Positions 46,401 to 54,882 of a stretch of 64,000 nt of DNA are shown here, piece after piece. The notes under the pieces are model-generated. The model was not told the DNA's origin. It searched no databases and saw nothing but the letters and a program-made list of their open reading frames with translations. The stretch lies in the NCBI RefSeq assembly GCF_964246085.1, contig NZ_CAXTPD010000015.1; one strand, given 5' to 3'. The DNA is from Brotaphodocola sp003480315. Its GTDB lineage: Bacteria; Bacillota; Clostridia; Lachnospirales; Lachnospiraceae. Positions within the stretch are counted from its first letter, which is position 1; every line of letters begins with the position of its first letter. The position numbers and the translations under genes are program-made.

Positions 46401-49400
46401 CGGGGACTTTGAAATTTATCCATATGGTCTGGAGATTGACCGGTTCCGGAATGGCGAGCCGGAAACTCTGGCGGCGGGCGATTTCGCGTCCCTGACCCAG
46501 TCGGCGTACCGCCCATTCCAGAACTACTATAATGAGGCGGACGATCGTACGGCGGCAGCTGTTTCGTATTATCTGAGTGAAGGACAGGACGGTCGGAAAG
46601 CTGTTTCGGAGGTATATCGTTACAGTTCGGTTTCTGAGCAGGCCTGCACGGCTGACAATGTCAGCTATCCGGGAGGCGAGATGACAGAGGATAATATCCC
46701 GGGAGCCTGGTATCGGGACCGGGTGCCGGCCATGCAGGGTTCGCAGACAGCCTATGACGGCAGGTATGCACCGATGCTGGTTCCGCATTCTGTGGTCATG
46801 GATGCAGAGAATACTTCCGAAGCTTCAGGATATGGCAATGTCCGTTTCCGCAACCGGCTTTACACCGCCAGACTGCGCCTGGAAAAACTGGATTCTGAGA
46901 CTCATGAAAATATCCTGCATGATGGAGCGGTGTTTCGTATTTACGCAGCAAAGCGGGATGATGGATCAGATGGAGAAGGAAGAGTTCTTTTCTATGAAGA
47001 GGACACCCAGATCTGCGGTTCAAAAGAATTTCTGACAGCAATGGGAGCAGCAGATATCCGGCCTGTCTTGAGAGATGGCGGTATCTGGAACTGGCTGGCC
47101 GGATTTTGGAGCGCGGGAGCAGGACGGATGGACGAAACAGAATCTGTGGCAGCAGCTGTTAACGGAGCGGAAGCGTGTTATACAGGCGTGGTATCGGCCG
47201 GAACTCCAGTATGCGATGAGTCAGAGCAGATTCTTCTGGGGGACCGGTTTGGTCTGCAGACGGGAGTTATGAAAGCATTTGCGACCGTATGGGATGGACA
47301 GCCGGCAGATGCTTCGGAGCATCAGCTGCAGACGGTGGGATATCTGTATACTCCACAGCCGCTTTCAGCCGGAACCTATGTCCTGTGTGAGACAAAAGCA
47401 CCGGCAGGTTATGCCCGGTCAAAACCAGTGGCGCTGGAGATTTATTCGGATCAGATTACCTATTATCAGAATGGAGAACGGGACAGCCGGGTGATTTCTG
47501 CAATTTATGAAGATGCAGCTGATGAACAGACCACCTATGGGACCAAGCCGCAGGATCTGATTGATACAGCGCGCGTTTATCTGGAAAATGAGCCAATCCG
47601 TCTGCAGGTTGAAAAGCGCGCCATGCAGACAGAAGCCGGGGAGACTTTTTTGGAACGGGATGCCGGTGAAAAAGACGCCTCTGAATATGCGTCCGGTGCG
47701 CTGATGACGCTGTTTGACGCAATTTCTATCACGCCGTCCGGTGACTCGCAGGATTTTACATATGAGGGACTGGTGATTTGCCGGGATGATGCGGGCCATG
47801 TGGAACGCATGTATGTAAAGGAAGGATACGGAGGAGCGAAAACAGAATTTCTCCCGGAGCAGGATGAAAACGGACGGCTTTATACGGTATCCTGGCCGGC
47901 CGGCGTGGACCGTTATGGCGAGATCATTCAGGCAGATGGAAATGTCTGGGATTCTGTTACGGTCATGCGCCCGGATACGGATATTTTGTACTATGATTTG
48001 AGTGATCTGAGCGTGAAAATTACACCTCAAACCGATGGAAAAGATGGACGATATCAGGCTTTTGCCTGGAAAGGAGCCTCAAAATTCCTGGAATTTGAGG
48101 GTGGGGACCTGACGAAGATTACATATGATGAAAAAGATAAAATACTGACTCTGGATAAGGGAACACACGTGTATCATCTTGGAAGGGATGGAGCCAGGGA
48201 TGCCCTGGTGGATCCCTATACCGGCATGGCCTATGTGGTCCGGGATTTTGACGGAACCAATGGAAGCTGGGATCAGATTCGCGGCCGGGATGGAACCGGA
48301 GCCGGAAAGAAACAGGTGATGGTATGGCCGGTGAACATCCGCCGGGATGAGTATGGAAATGTGATTGCCAGAGATAAGATTACGACCTCTCGCATGGCAA
48401 TAGTGGGCAGCGGAGAAACTGCGTATCTTACCGGCAGCTGGAAGTCAGATTCCGGAGAGGAAAGTCATCGGAAATCTTCTCTATCCAGAAATATGTACGG
48501 ACAGAATCTGAATGATGAGATCCTTCTGGATGCTAATAATGGAAGTTTTGAAAAAACGATGAATCCGGTCTATGACCGGCATGGCCTGACAGACTATTAT
48601 CAGAAAAGTGAAGAGCGCTATGATAAGGCAACAGGACTGTATGACCGCAATGGAGAGTTTGTGCGTTCCCAGCTTTCGGATAATCTGGAAGCGGATAATC
48701 ATGATGCGTATGCAGTGCAGGAACACAGTATGCTGATTGATGAGGAGCAAACACTTTTTCATCGGAAGGGCGAGGCATATGTGGTGGAAAATACCTGGAT
48801 TTCATCGGAACAGTATCCCAATGATCCGTTTACATCCGTAAAGACAGGAGGACAGGGGGATATTCTGGAACGGGTACCAGCCGGCTGCTATATCATGGAA
48901 GAACTGAGGGCACCGGAGGGCTTTGTCAAGGCACTTCCCATGGGAATTTCTGTGGAGGAAACAGCTGAGACGCAAACAATAACGATGATAGATGAACCCG
49001 TCAGAACTGAATTTACCAAGATAAGTGGGGGAAACTCAGCGTTTGATTGTGGATATGTTGAGAATGCGCTGCTTGGATTGTGGAAAGCGGAAGCCGAAAA
49101 CGGAGAGGGGATGGAAACATCCGATCCGGTGATGGTCTGGACAACGGATGGAACACCGCATTGTATCACACATCTTCCCGTCGGAACATACATCTGGAAA
49201 GAAATTCAGGTTCCATCCGGTTTTGTTTCTCATGATCCGGTTTTGGTATCGGTGAAGGAGTGTTCAGAAATTCAGCAATACGAGATGAAGGAGGATCACA
49301 CAAAAATAGAGGTAGAGAAATACTGCCTGGAAAATGGGAAAGACTGTGCAGACGGAGAAATGGCAGTAGGCGGTGCCGGATTTACTTTGTACCCGGCAAA

Positions 49401-51060
49401 GCTGGATGATACAGGCAGTGTTTGCTATGAGGAAGGGCGGCCGCTGTACGAGGAATCTTTGCCGGTGGCGCATTGGATAACGGATGATGGTACTACCTGC
49501 CAGGCCTTCCCAGACGCTTTTGAAACCATGTATCTGGAACATGGGGCAAAACCGGGAAGCAGTGTGATGTGGGATGCCGGGGATGTTTTGTATCGGGCAG
49601 AATTTATGGCAGAATATCAGAAAGAGCAGATTCATCCAGCGGATCCAAAGCAGACGGTGCTTGTATACCGGATGGAAACAGGAGCTGTGATCCGGATTGG
49701 AGTCACAAAGGAAACTGATTTGCAGGCGGATCATCCGTATCGGTTTGAGTATCAGTTCAACTGGCAGGAGCTTTCGAATGTAAATGCCTATGCCTGCAGT
49801 TATCTGACAGTGGAAAACAGGCAGAGGCTGGATTATCTGCCCGCAGGCAGCAGCTATGTGCTCGTGGAAACAGAGGTACCGGCCGGCTTTGTGCGGGCAC
49901 AGGATATGCTGATCACAGTAACGGATACGGGAGAAATTCAGTTGTACCGGGTGGAAAATGAAGAAGGCAGTCTGCTCATCTCAAAGGTGTATGAAAATGG
50001 GACAAAAGAACTGGCGGGAGCCAGACTGGCGCTGTATCGCGCAGATGAAACAGGCGGATTGACCAGGAACAGCCGTTATCTGTTTGATTCCTGGGTGAGT
50101 GGCAGCGACGGACGGTACACAGAACTGGATGCTATCAACCGCAGAATCCCGCAGGGATATGCAGAAGGGGACTTAAAGCCTCACCGGATCCGGCATCTGC
50201 CGGATGGAATTTACTGGCTGGCAGAACAGCAGAGCCCGGCATATTACACCACCTTCGAGCCGGTGCAGATCCTGTATGAATGGCAGCCGGAAATCCGTGT
50301 CGTGCGGGTGAATGACAGGCCGGTGACCGGAACACTGAAACTGGAAAAAACAGATTCATCCGGTCGTCCTTTGGAAGGAGCGGTTTTTGAGCTGGAAGCC
50401 TACACACAGGCAGCAGGAATCCGGGAAGATACGGCAGAACCGGTTTTTCGGATGTGTTTCAGCGCGCCGGCTGAGCAGACAGGCCTGCCTGTTGGTGAGG
50501 TTATGCAAAACGGCAGAATCCAGCCGTATTGGTATGAATTGCGGGAAACAGAGCCGCCTGCAGGCTATGCTTTAAACCCGGAAGTAAAGCGCTGGCAGTT
50601 TGAACCGGATATGGGAGCGGGGGCGTATGCGTGGGGGGAACAGGCAAAACATCAGGTTACGGTTGTGGACCGGAAAGAACCGGACACCCCCAAACCGGAA
50701 CCAGAAAAGCCGGAGACGCCCAATCCAGATAAACCGAGACCAGAAGAACCGGATAAGCCGGAAGAAAAGCCAGGAAAGCCGGGCGGACCGGAGCATGAGA
50801 ATCCCCGGACACCGGAGCTTCAGCCGGTGCTTCGGATCGGCAGGATTCTTGCCTGGTACAGTCCATCTTCGCCGGATGGGGCGGCGTGGCTGTATCTGGG
50901 ACCGGACGGCCGGTGGAGGATCCGCCTGCCGGCTATGGGGGATGAGCGGAAAACGCTGGTCTGGTGCGCGCTCTTTGTGATGTCGGCGGCGCTTTTGGGT
51001 GCTTTATGCGGAAAGAAAAAGACGACAGAAGGCAAGAATACGGAAAACAGAACGAAATAA
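40489..51060 (+). CDS. Giant wall-anchored SpaA-repeat surface protein (3523 residues)
   Basis: One uninterrupted frame encodes a signal peptide (AAWLLAVIMISGKLLPVMTLL...AQA), then YGSGFHHYCID with Cys60 and TLQASFG with Gln101, which could form an internal thioester. At least seven SpaA/Cna-B prealbumin-like modules follow (for example VRLKKQDHETGAPLESAVFSL, LRLEKLDSETHENILHDGAVF, KLEKTDSSGRPLEGAVFEL), with APAGYA/PEGFV/PAGFV ends. A Pro/Glu/Lys-rich stalk and LPAMG (3480-3484), a hydrophobic helix and CGKKK complete a sortase-type anchor. It is probably an adhesin. No sortase gene is in the window. Confidence 0.85.
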   Translation: MEKRMGQKRKSVRQIAAWLLAVIMISGKLLPVMTLLPWKAQAAQQGDTITAYGSGFHHYCIDGAGANRALIDGDLYEYILPSETLSREEAALVFWGMLTLQASFGNMPQINAAIQNINAGAAARGVPAITGFVTEPDLKLLIHSAAIRNKYPWLKSVLEREETYLQMAGLLGSGNAALGGDVPAVLQGHTNTGSPALLAPSQSVERPGEYILSFDPSGADSEFIRSVPLKFSATGEEGSFSEQIPGGWICQKTDTDIRLTSTGAGGLLYLMFDVRGTRYGTGGGTFASPEEVYEQCLQIWRCSRCAGTHRQMYNGAAPLAAHQRLAFVEVQAPQLCYYAGVGGSAPAGEDGSMAFEIYRHEEDWTSSYNVRLKKQDHETGAPLESAVFSLYERFDDKDEIHTDRDGAAYIYAGGAPYQSYHRDNPVLWDDFQFVSAMVTDTNGEAEKTIEHGYHYDKTFCDGHPAPVFVPVPEEEENEETGEIENQAEIDAAKEENRRLAALWLNTCASCETWASGEFSGVHFHWYMPETDPGEIRSIASSGGEEGETPSAGTTVSAEADRAFRDSGCGEDTQETYDHFIALQYSYAIAEDTAREGYTLHGNHRDDLPVEVITTDASENGANAHFAGLYSHEIRISDQFFAESAQTVREARKQGSSGRLVSETEVPSVRKERRSIWQKIRSIFFPVQTDEELLIDDRSTEAGQEALTEWASMSNAQATVSNAALAKQDYMAVSGQQEEHWKHTATESDAEEEGRSPVPWILRLDFSRGVEKDSGEKTAKSFHGDFKSDMRNRDVGSADLFMDAYQGALHVPGSGQKITAGPADRYSHCSDRDGEDDWWRIYDHRTEGEIHINKRDMDLKSGENDRYDSYGDAQGDAVLEGAVYGLFAEENLVHPDGKTGVVYQKNDLVAVTSTDKNGDASFLACTEAPGRFYNYETGQIENRPGGWNQMAPSNLYARNQSFDDYTEDGQYIRSYPDYRLKNGNCWIGRPLFMGSYYVKELSRSEGYELSVGNRKAPFTNAGQELEASAGTEREGYAVITKGLYAEQQVQSGASGAYGDPAFQELFFQVSSEKSGGFDLVFSEIPEESRLYRLDTQVRTEPAQIGTGRFTESVETDLFGRPVYAVTEFQGQYPRYDADGTLLTRERPVSRSVTDAECAAEKELDTSRCEALMKRPEENLNEDTVLEILRKPFQMEQQNFVKQKLELILRGNGKGTPKLSGISGTGTRYTTLEHPVYDTGYQSGKEVSFGSPVVTLQIPRVRENGEEVTAGELLASLLDYYQNHAYYSYGGLDGIRELEDAWEVSVYAGRIGNPECFYVPENEKRSAAFYLRVPYVPEETSETPRYSYAVYTGEEEPESFGIYTGFRAGNEAGEGLERVSAVLVPDAQADSDGSLVTRCISETVYYEPGEIPLDANGKRIPKICYMEETVPGETQKLYGNWTEIPINGQAGIWHVESSYTDFYGSLHNDEQGQEYRFKLVLPGPEQVVLTAEEAAMLSGNWAAGDVMGCASYYQVVKQASVRACLDYKDGATGEENSFIKHTVLVYPGQEAVWQDGPGKPGSGTQAVPVAVEERSIRQRIRVSKTIEKTSYRNTSSYADVHEDWWTRQYNGKTAVENFRFKVYLKSNLQNLYRNEQGNVIWQDRKGTERTFEEQKKANDAFPERVNQIYTRVLHRTDPLYKNAEDAIVCNTQLYAYQDGRIQEQQEPGDTALLEMTEALVEDGKTVRTTMRPNYKKFFDAIDTANHDKWDDAAPTYTSWRPVGNAVNRSEDTIWNTRASDRVRQFAITWYLDDVAAKFIQADGNSISGETAFSDEILDRAMREAIEKAQNYLKPFFAYDLDALYAIAWDEAPGGGADGDPATLSVDVPDPSDEEISEYYGISAMLPYGTYVVVEQQPKDAGLKDFKNRHYETDQPKEIELPAVYADEAGAQASPGVLDPFYRYQASFKASELERRYQIRFLEESRVLQAHGSRGDFEIYPYGLEIDRFRNGEPETLAAGDFASLTQSAYRPFQNYYNEADDRTAAAVSYYLSEGQDGRKAVSEVYRYSSVSEQACTADNVSYPGGEMTEDNIPGAWYRDRVPAMQGSQTAYDGRYAPMLVPHSVVMDAENTSEASGYGNVRFRNRLYTARLRLEKLDSETHENILHDGAVFRIYAAKRDDGSDGEGRVLFYEEDTQICGSKEFLTAMGAADIRPVLRDGGIWNWLAGFWSAGAGRMDETESVAAAVNGAEACYTGVVSAGTPVCDESEQILLGDRFGLQTGVMKAFATVWDGQPADASEHQLQTVGYLYTPQPLSAGTYVLCETKAPAGYARSKPVALEIYSDQITYYQNGERDSRVISAIYEDAADEQTTYGTKPQDLIDTARVYLENEPIRLQVEKRAMQTEAGETFLERDAGEKDASEYASGALMTLFDAISITPSGDSQDFTYEGLVICRDDAGHVERMYVKEGYGGAKTEFLPEQDENGRLYTVSWPAGVDRYGEIIQADGNVWDSVTVMRPDTDILYYDLSDLSVKITPQTDGKDGRYQAFAWKGASKFLEFEGGDLTKITYDEKDKILTLDKGTHVYHLGRDGARDALVDPYTGMAYVVRDFDGTNGSWDQIRGRDGTGAGKKQVMVWPVNIRRDEYGNVIARDKITTSRMAIVGSGETAYLTGSWKSDSGEESHRKSSLSRNMYGQNLNDEILLDANNGSFEKTMNPVYDRHGLTDYYQKSEERYDKATGLYDRNGEFVRSQLSDNLEADNHDAYAVQEHSMLIDEEQTLFHRKGEAYVVENTWISSEQYPNDPFTSVKTGGQGDILERVPAGCYIMEELRAPEGFVKALPMGISVEETAETQTITMIDEPVRTEFTKISGGNSAFDCGYVENALLGLWKAEAENGEGMETSDPVMVWTTDGTPHCITHLPVGTYIWKEIQVPSGFVSHDPVLVSVKECSEIQQYEMKEDHTKIEVEKYCLENGKDCADGEMAVGGAGFTLYPAKLDDTGSVCYEEGRPLYEESLPVAHWITDDGTTCQAFPDAFETMYLEHGAKPGSSVMWDAGDVLYRAEFMAEYQKEQIHPADPKQTVLVYRMETGAVIRIGVTKETDLQADHPYRFEYQFNWQELSNVNAYACSYLTVENRQRLDYLPAGSSYVLVETEVPAGFVRAQDMLITVTDTGEIQLYRVENEEGSLLISKVYENGTKELAGARLALYRADETGGLTRNSRYLFDSWVSGSDGRYTELDAINRRIPQGYAEGDLKPHRIRHLPDGIYWLAEQQSPAYYTTFEPVQILYEWQPEIRVVRVNDRPVTGTLKLEKTDSSGRPLEGAVFELEAYTQAAGIREDTAEPVFRMCFSAPAEQTGLPVGEVMQNGRIQPYWYELRETEPPAGYALNPEVKRWQFEPDMGAGAYAWGEQAKHQVTVVDRKEPDTPKPEPEKPETPNPDKPRPEEPDKPEEKPGKPGGPEHENPRTPELQPVLRIGRILAWYSPSSPDGAAWLYLGPDGRWRIRLPAMGDERKTLVWCALFVMSAALLGALCGKKKTTEGKNTENRTK

Positions 51061-51077
51061 AAAACAAAATAAAAAAC

Positions 51078-51126
51078 AAAATCAAAGGACGAAAAGGTTT
51101 GGCAGTCCTTTTCGCCCTTTGATTTT
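51078..51126 (+). terminator. Intrinsic terminator after the giant surface protein
   Basis: AAAATCAAAGG-CGAAAAGG and CCTTTTCG-CCTTTGATTTT form a 19-bp stem with one mismatch and a short loop; flanking A/T tracts supply the T-tail. Confidence 0.88.
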
Positions 51127-51500
51127 GGGAATGGTAGGTATACAAAATAAAAGAAAATGTTTTAGGGGGGCCGGGCAGTTTCGGGCTGCCCGGTATGAGT
51201 ATGAAAAAGCTTTGTAATTTCAAGTATGCACTTGAAACAAAGGTTCCATTACCCTTTCGGATAATGTACTTAGAGTATAAAAAAGAATTGTGACGAAACT
51301 GTGTCGCCATCATAAAAAAAATATAAACATAATAAAAAATAAAAAAACCCTTTCAAAAACCTTCTGGATTGTATATAATAAGAGAGATTAGAACGAAAAA
51401 TGCGCTCTTTGCGCATATTCATAGATAGAAATCAATGGGAAACAGGGCGGCTGTGAGGAAACAGAACAGCTGCGAAACGAGAAATCTCAGGAGGAAATTT
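51127..51500 (+). other. Leader region of mreB
   Basis: No gene is supported. A hairpin CCGGGCAG/CTGCCCGG occupies 51171-51193 without a T-run. The promoter is at 51351-51379 and the ribosome site AGGAGG is at about 51489-51494. The stretch 51310-51350 is very A-rich. Confidence 0.55.
51351..51379 (+). promoter_or_regulatory. Candidate mreB promoter
   Basis: TTTCAA (51351-51356) and TATAAT (51374-51379) are 17 bases apart. Confidence 0.6.
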
Positions 51501-52508
51501 ATGTTAGTATCCAACGATATCGGAATCGATTTAGGTACGGCGAGCATTTTGGTATACATCAAAGGCAAGGGCGTTGTGCTGAAGGAGCCTTCCGTAGTAG
51601 CAATCGACCGTGATTCCAACAAGATCATGGCAATCGGTGAGGAAGCACGTCTGATGATCGGAAGAACACCGGGCAACATCATTGCGGTCAGACCACTGCG
51701 CCAGGGCGTTATTTCTGATTACACGGTTACTGAGAAGATGTTAAAGTATTTCATCAATAAGGCAGTAGGCAAAAGAACCCTTCGCAAGCCGCGTATCGCA
51801 GTCTGCATTCCGAGTGGTGCGACTGAGGTCGAGAAGAAGGCCGTTGAGGACGCTACCTATCAGGCAGGTGCCCGCGAGGTTTCCATCATTGAGGAGCCGG
51901 TAGCGGCTGCCATCGGTGCCGGAATTGATATTTCCAAGGCCTGCGGAAACATGATCGTTGATATCGGTGGCGGTACTGCAGATATCGCAGTCATCTCTCT
52001 TGGCGGAACCGTAGTAAGCACTTCCATCAAGATCGCAGGTGATGACTTTGATGAGGCTCTGGTCCGTTACATGAGAAAGAAGCACAATCTGCTGATCGGT
52101 GAGAGAACCGCAGAGGAGATCAAGATCAACATCGGTTCTGCATACCGCAGACCGGAAGTACTGACCATGGAAGTGCGCGGCCGTAATCTGGTGACCGGAC
52201 TTCCGAAGACCATCGTGGTCACTTCTGAGGAAACCCTGGAAGCGCTGCGTGAGCCGGCTATGCAGATCGTGGACGCTGTTCACAACGTACTGGAGAGAAC
52301 ACCTCCGGAACTGGCAGCAGACATCTTCGACCGCGGCATCGTGATGACCGGCGGCGGCTCTCTGTTAAATGGTCTCGACCAGCTGATCGAAGAAAAGACC
52401 GGTATCACCACCATGGTAGCGGAGGATCCGCTGACCGCAGTGGCTATCGGAACCGGTAAGTTTATCGAGTTCCAGCACGGAGACAAAAAAGAGCAGGAAT
52501 TCAATTAA
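51501..52508 (+). CDS. Rod shape-determining protein MreB/Mbl family
   Basis: I start at the ATG at 51501 (MLVSNDIGIDLGTASILVYIKGKG), 7 bases after AGGAGG; an in-frame ATG at 51435 adds 22 non-homologous residues. The 335-residue actin-like ATPase has the phosphate loop GIDLGTAS, IEEPVAAAIGAG, VDIGGGTADIAVISLGG and MTGGGSLLNGLD. It forms membrane-associated filaments that direct cell-wall synthesis. No mreC/mreD adjoins, as in stand-alone Mbl or MreB paralogs. Confidence 0.95.
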   Translation: MLVSNDIGIDLGTASILVYIKGKGVVLKEPSVVAIDRDSNKIMAIGEEARLMIGRTPGNIIAVRPLRQGVISDYTVTEKMLKYFINKAVGKRTLRKPRIAVCIPSGATEVEKKAVEDATYQAGAREVSIIEEPVAAAIGAGIDISKACGNMIVDIGGGTADIAVISLGGTVVSTSIKIAGDDFDEALVRYMRKKHNLLIGERTAEEIKINIGSAYRRPEVLTMEVRGRNLVTGLPKTIVVTSEETLEALREPAMQIVDAVHNVLERTPPELAADIFDRGIVMTGGGSLLNGLDQLIEEKTGITTMVAEDPLTAVAIGTGKFIEFQHGDKKEQEFN

Positions 52509-52550
52509 GACAAACGATTTTTACGGATATAACGAATGACGAGCAAACAG

Positions 52551-52588
52551 AAGGGGTCTCGTGTCCATCGCGGACGCGGGACCTTTCT
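52551..52588 (+). terminator. Terminator-like hairpin between mreB and recD2
   Basis: AAGGGGTCTCG-GTCC and GGAC-CGGGACCTTT form a GC-rich stem, but the T-run is short (TTTCTATT), so termination may be partial. Confidence 0.55.
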
Positions 52589-52609
52589 ATTCGCAGGAGA
52601 TACAAGAAC

Positions 52610-54880
52610 ATGGCGACAGTAAGCGGATATGTAGAGAAAATCAAATATCGCAACGAGGAAAACGGCTACTCGATCTTAAGTGTCAATTCGGATGGACTGG
52701 ACTATGTACTGGTGGGAACCTTTCCGTATATCAGTGAGGGGGATTTTATTGAGGCATCCGGACGTGATGTGGAGCATCCCATTTACGGAGACCAGATCCA
52801 GGTGGAATCGTATGAGCTGAAAGCTCCGGAAGATACGGCATCCATGGAGCGCTATCTGGGATCCGGCGCGATCCGTGGTGTTGGTACAGCATTGGCTGCC
52901 CGCATTGTGCGGCGGTTCAAGGCAGATACCTTCCGCATCATTGAGGAAGAACCGGAGCGTCTGGCAGAGGTAAAGGGAATCAGCGAAAAGATGGCCCAGG
53001 CTATTTCGGAGCAGATGGAGTCCAAGAAGGAGATGCGCCAGGCCATGATGTTTTTGCAGGAATACGGCATCTCCATGAGTCTGGCCCTCAAAATCTACAA
53101 CGAATACGGTTCCCGGATGTACAGCATTATCAAGGAAAATCCTTACCGCCTGGCGGATGACATCCAGGGCGTCGGATTTAAAATGGCAGATGAGATCGCT
53201 CAGAAAGTGGGAATATTCACGGATTCGGATTTCCGGATTCGCAGCGGCATTTATTATACGCTGCTGCAGTCCGTGGCAAACGGACATACCTACCTGCCGC
53301 AGGAAGAGCTGCTGGCATCCGCGTCTGAGCTTCTGCATGTAGATCCGGCAGTGATGGAGAAACATCTGACAGACCTTCAGATGGAGAAGAAGATCGTGGT
53401 AAAGGTGAATGAGGAGAAGCTGTTGAAGCCGGAAGAGGATGACAGTACCCCTGCCTCCCGCCATGTTTACGCTTCCCAGTATTACTATACAGAGCTTAAC
53501 ACGGCCCGCATGCTCCATGATCTGAACCTGCGGGGGGCTGAGCCGGAAACGGAGATCCGCAAAAAGCTGGAGAAGATCTGTGAAGAAGAACGCATTGAGC
53601 CGGATGAGCTGCAGATCCGCGCGGTCGTCGAGGCGGTCAACAGCGGCCTGCTCATTATCACCGGCGGACCCGGTACCGGTAAGACAACTACCATCAACAC
53701 CATCATCCGTTACTTTGAACAGGAGGAGATGGAGATCCTTCTGGCGGCGCCGACCGGCCGTGCAGCGAAGCGCATGACGGAGGCAACCGGCTATGAGGCG
53801 CGGACGATCCACCGTCTGCTGGAGCTGACGGGAGTCCCCTCTGATGATAAAGACACATCAGGCATGCATTTTGAGCGCAATGAGGAGAATCCGCTGGATG
53901 CAGATGCCATCATCATTGATGAGATGTCCATGGTGGATATTTATCTGATGCATGCACTTCTTCGGGCAGTGAACCCCGGAACCCGCCTGATCCTGGTGGG
54001 GGATACCAACCAGCTTCCGAGTGTTGCCCCCGGCAATGTGCTGCGTGACCTGATCGCATCCGGGGCCTTTGATGTAGTGCAGCTGACCCGGATCTTCCGT
54101 CAGGCAGCCGAGAGTGACATTATCGTCAATGCCCACAAGATCAACGATGGTGAACGGATTCCGCTTGGCAAGCGCAGCAAAGACTTTTTGTTTATCCGCA
54201 GAGAACAGCCGGATGCCATTATCAGCGCTATGCTCACGCTGGTGCGGGAAAAGCTTCCAAATTATGTTCACGCGGATATGTTCGACATCCAGATTATGAC
54301 CCCGATGCGAAAGGGTGCCCTGGGCGTGGAACGGCTGAATACGATCCTGCAGAGCTTCTTAAACCCGAAGGATCCGTCTAAACCGGAAAAAGAGGTGGGC
54401 GGAACCATCTACCGCGTTGGAGATAAGGTCATGCAGATCAAAAATAATTATCAGATTGAGTGGGAGACCCGCAATCGCTATGGAATCCCGGTGGATTCCG
54501 GTGCCGGAGTTTTCAACGGAGACATCGGCATCATCCGCGAGATCAATACCTTTGCGGAAGAGCTGACCGTGGAATTTGACGAGGGCAAAATGGTGGATTA
54601 CAGCTTTAAGCAGCTGGAGGAGCTGGAGCTGGCCTATGCCATTACCATTCATAAATCCCAGGGAAGCGAGTATCCGGCGGTGGTGATTCCGGTCTATTCC
54701 GGCCCCCGCATGCTGATGACAAGAAACTTGATTTACACGGCGGTCACCCGCGCCCGCGCCTGTGTGTGTCTGGTCGGCATCCCGGAGATGCTTCAGGCCA
54801 TGGTAGACAATGAGGTCGAGCAGCGACGCTACACCGGACTGAAGATCCGGATTCAGGAGGTTATGAAATCAGAATTATAA
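52610..54880 (+). CDS. recD2: ATP-dependent RecD2-type DNA helicase
   Basis: This 756-residue superfamily 1B 5'-3' helicase has an N-terminal OB-like region (VSGYVEKIKYRNEENGYSILSV) and helix-hairpin-helix elements (SGAIRGVGTALAARIV; GISEKMAQAI). Walker A is ITGGPGTGKTTTINT, motif II is IIDEMSMVDIYLM, and the C-terminal motifs include AYAITIHKSQGSEYPAVVIPV and TRARACVCLVG. RecD2 acts in DNA repair without RecBC. It is followed 2 bases later by comF. Confidence 0.95.
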   Translation: MATVSGYVEKIKYRNEENGYSILSVNSDGLDYVLVGTFPYISEGDFIEASGRDVEHPIYGDQIQVESYELKAPEDTASMERYLGSGAIRGVGTALAARIVRRFKADTFRIIEEEPERLAEVKGISEKMAQAISEQMESKKEMRQAMMFLQEYGISMSLALKIYNEYGSRMYSIIKENPYRLADDIQGVGFKMADEIAQKVGIFTDSDFRIRSGIYYTLLQSVANGHTYLPQEELLASASELLHVDPAVMEKHLTDLQMEKKIVVKVNEEKLLKPEEDDSTPASRHVYASQYYYTELNTARMLHDLNLRGAEPETEIRKKLEKICEEERIEPDELQIRAVVEAVNSGLLIITGGPGTGKTTTINTIIRYFEQEEMEILLAAPTGRAAKRMTEATGYEARTIHRLLELTGVPSDDKDTSGMHFERNEENPLDADAIIIDEMSMVDIYLMHALLRAVNPGTRLILVGDTNQLPSVAPGNVLRDLIASGAFDVVQLTRIFRQAAESDIIVNAHKINDGERIPLGKRSKDFLFIRREQPDAIISAMLTLVREKLPNYVHADMFDIQIMTPMRKGALGVERLNTILQSFLNPKDPSKPEKEVGGTIYRVGDKVMQIKNNYQIEWETRNRYGIPVDSGAGVFNGDIGIIREINTFAEELTVEFDEGKMVDYSFKQLEELELAYAITIHKSQGSEYPAVVIPVYSGPRMLMTRNLIYTAVTRARACVCLVGIPEMLQAMVDNEVEQRRYTGLKIRIQEVMKSEL

Positions 54881-54882
54881 AT

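Noticed and set aside
41207..50800. Many long frames opposite or within the giant surface gene
   Set aside because: They are shadows of the 3523-residue frame, which has continuous domain structure.
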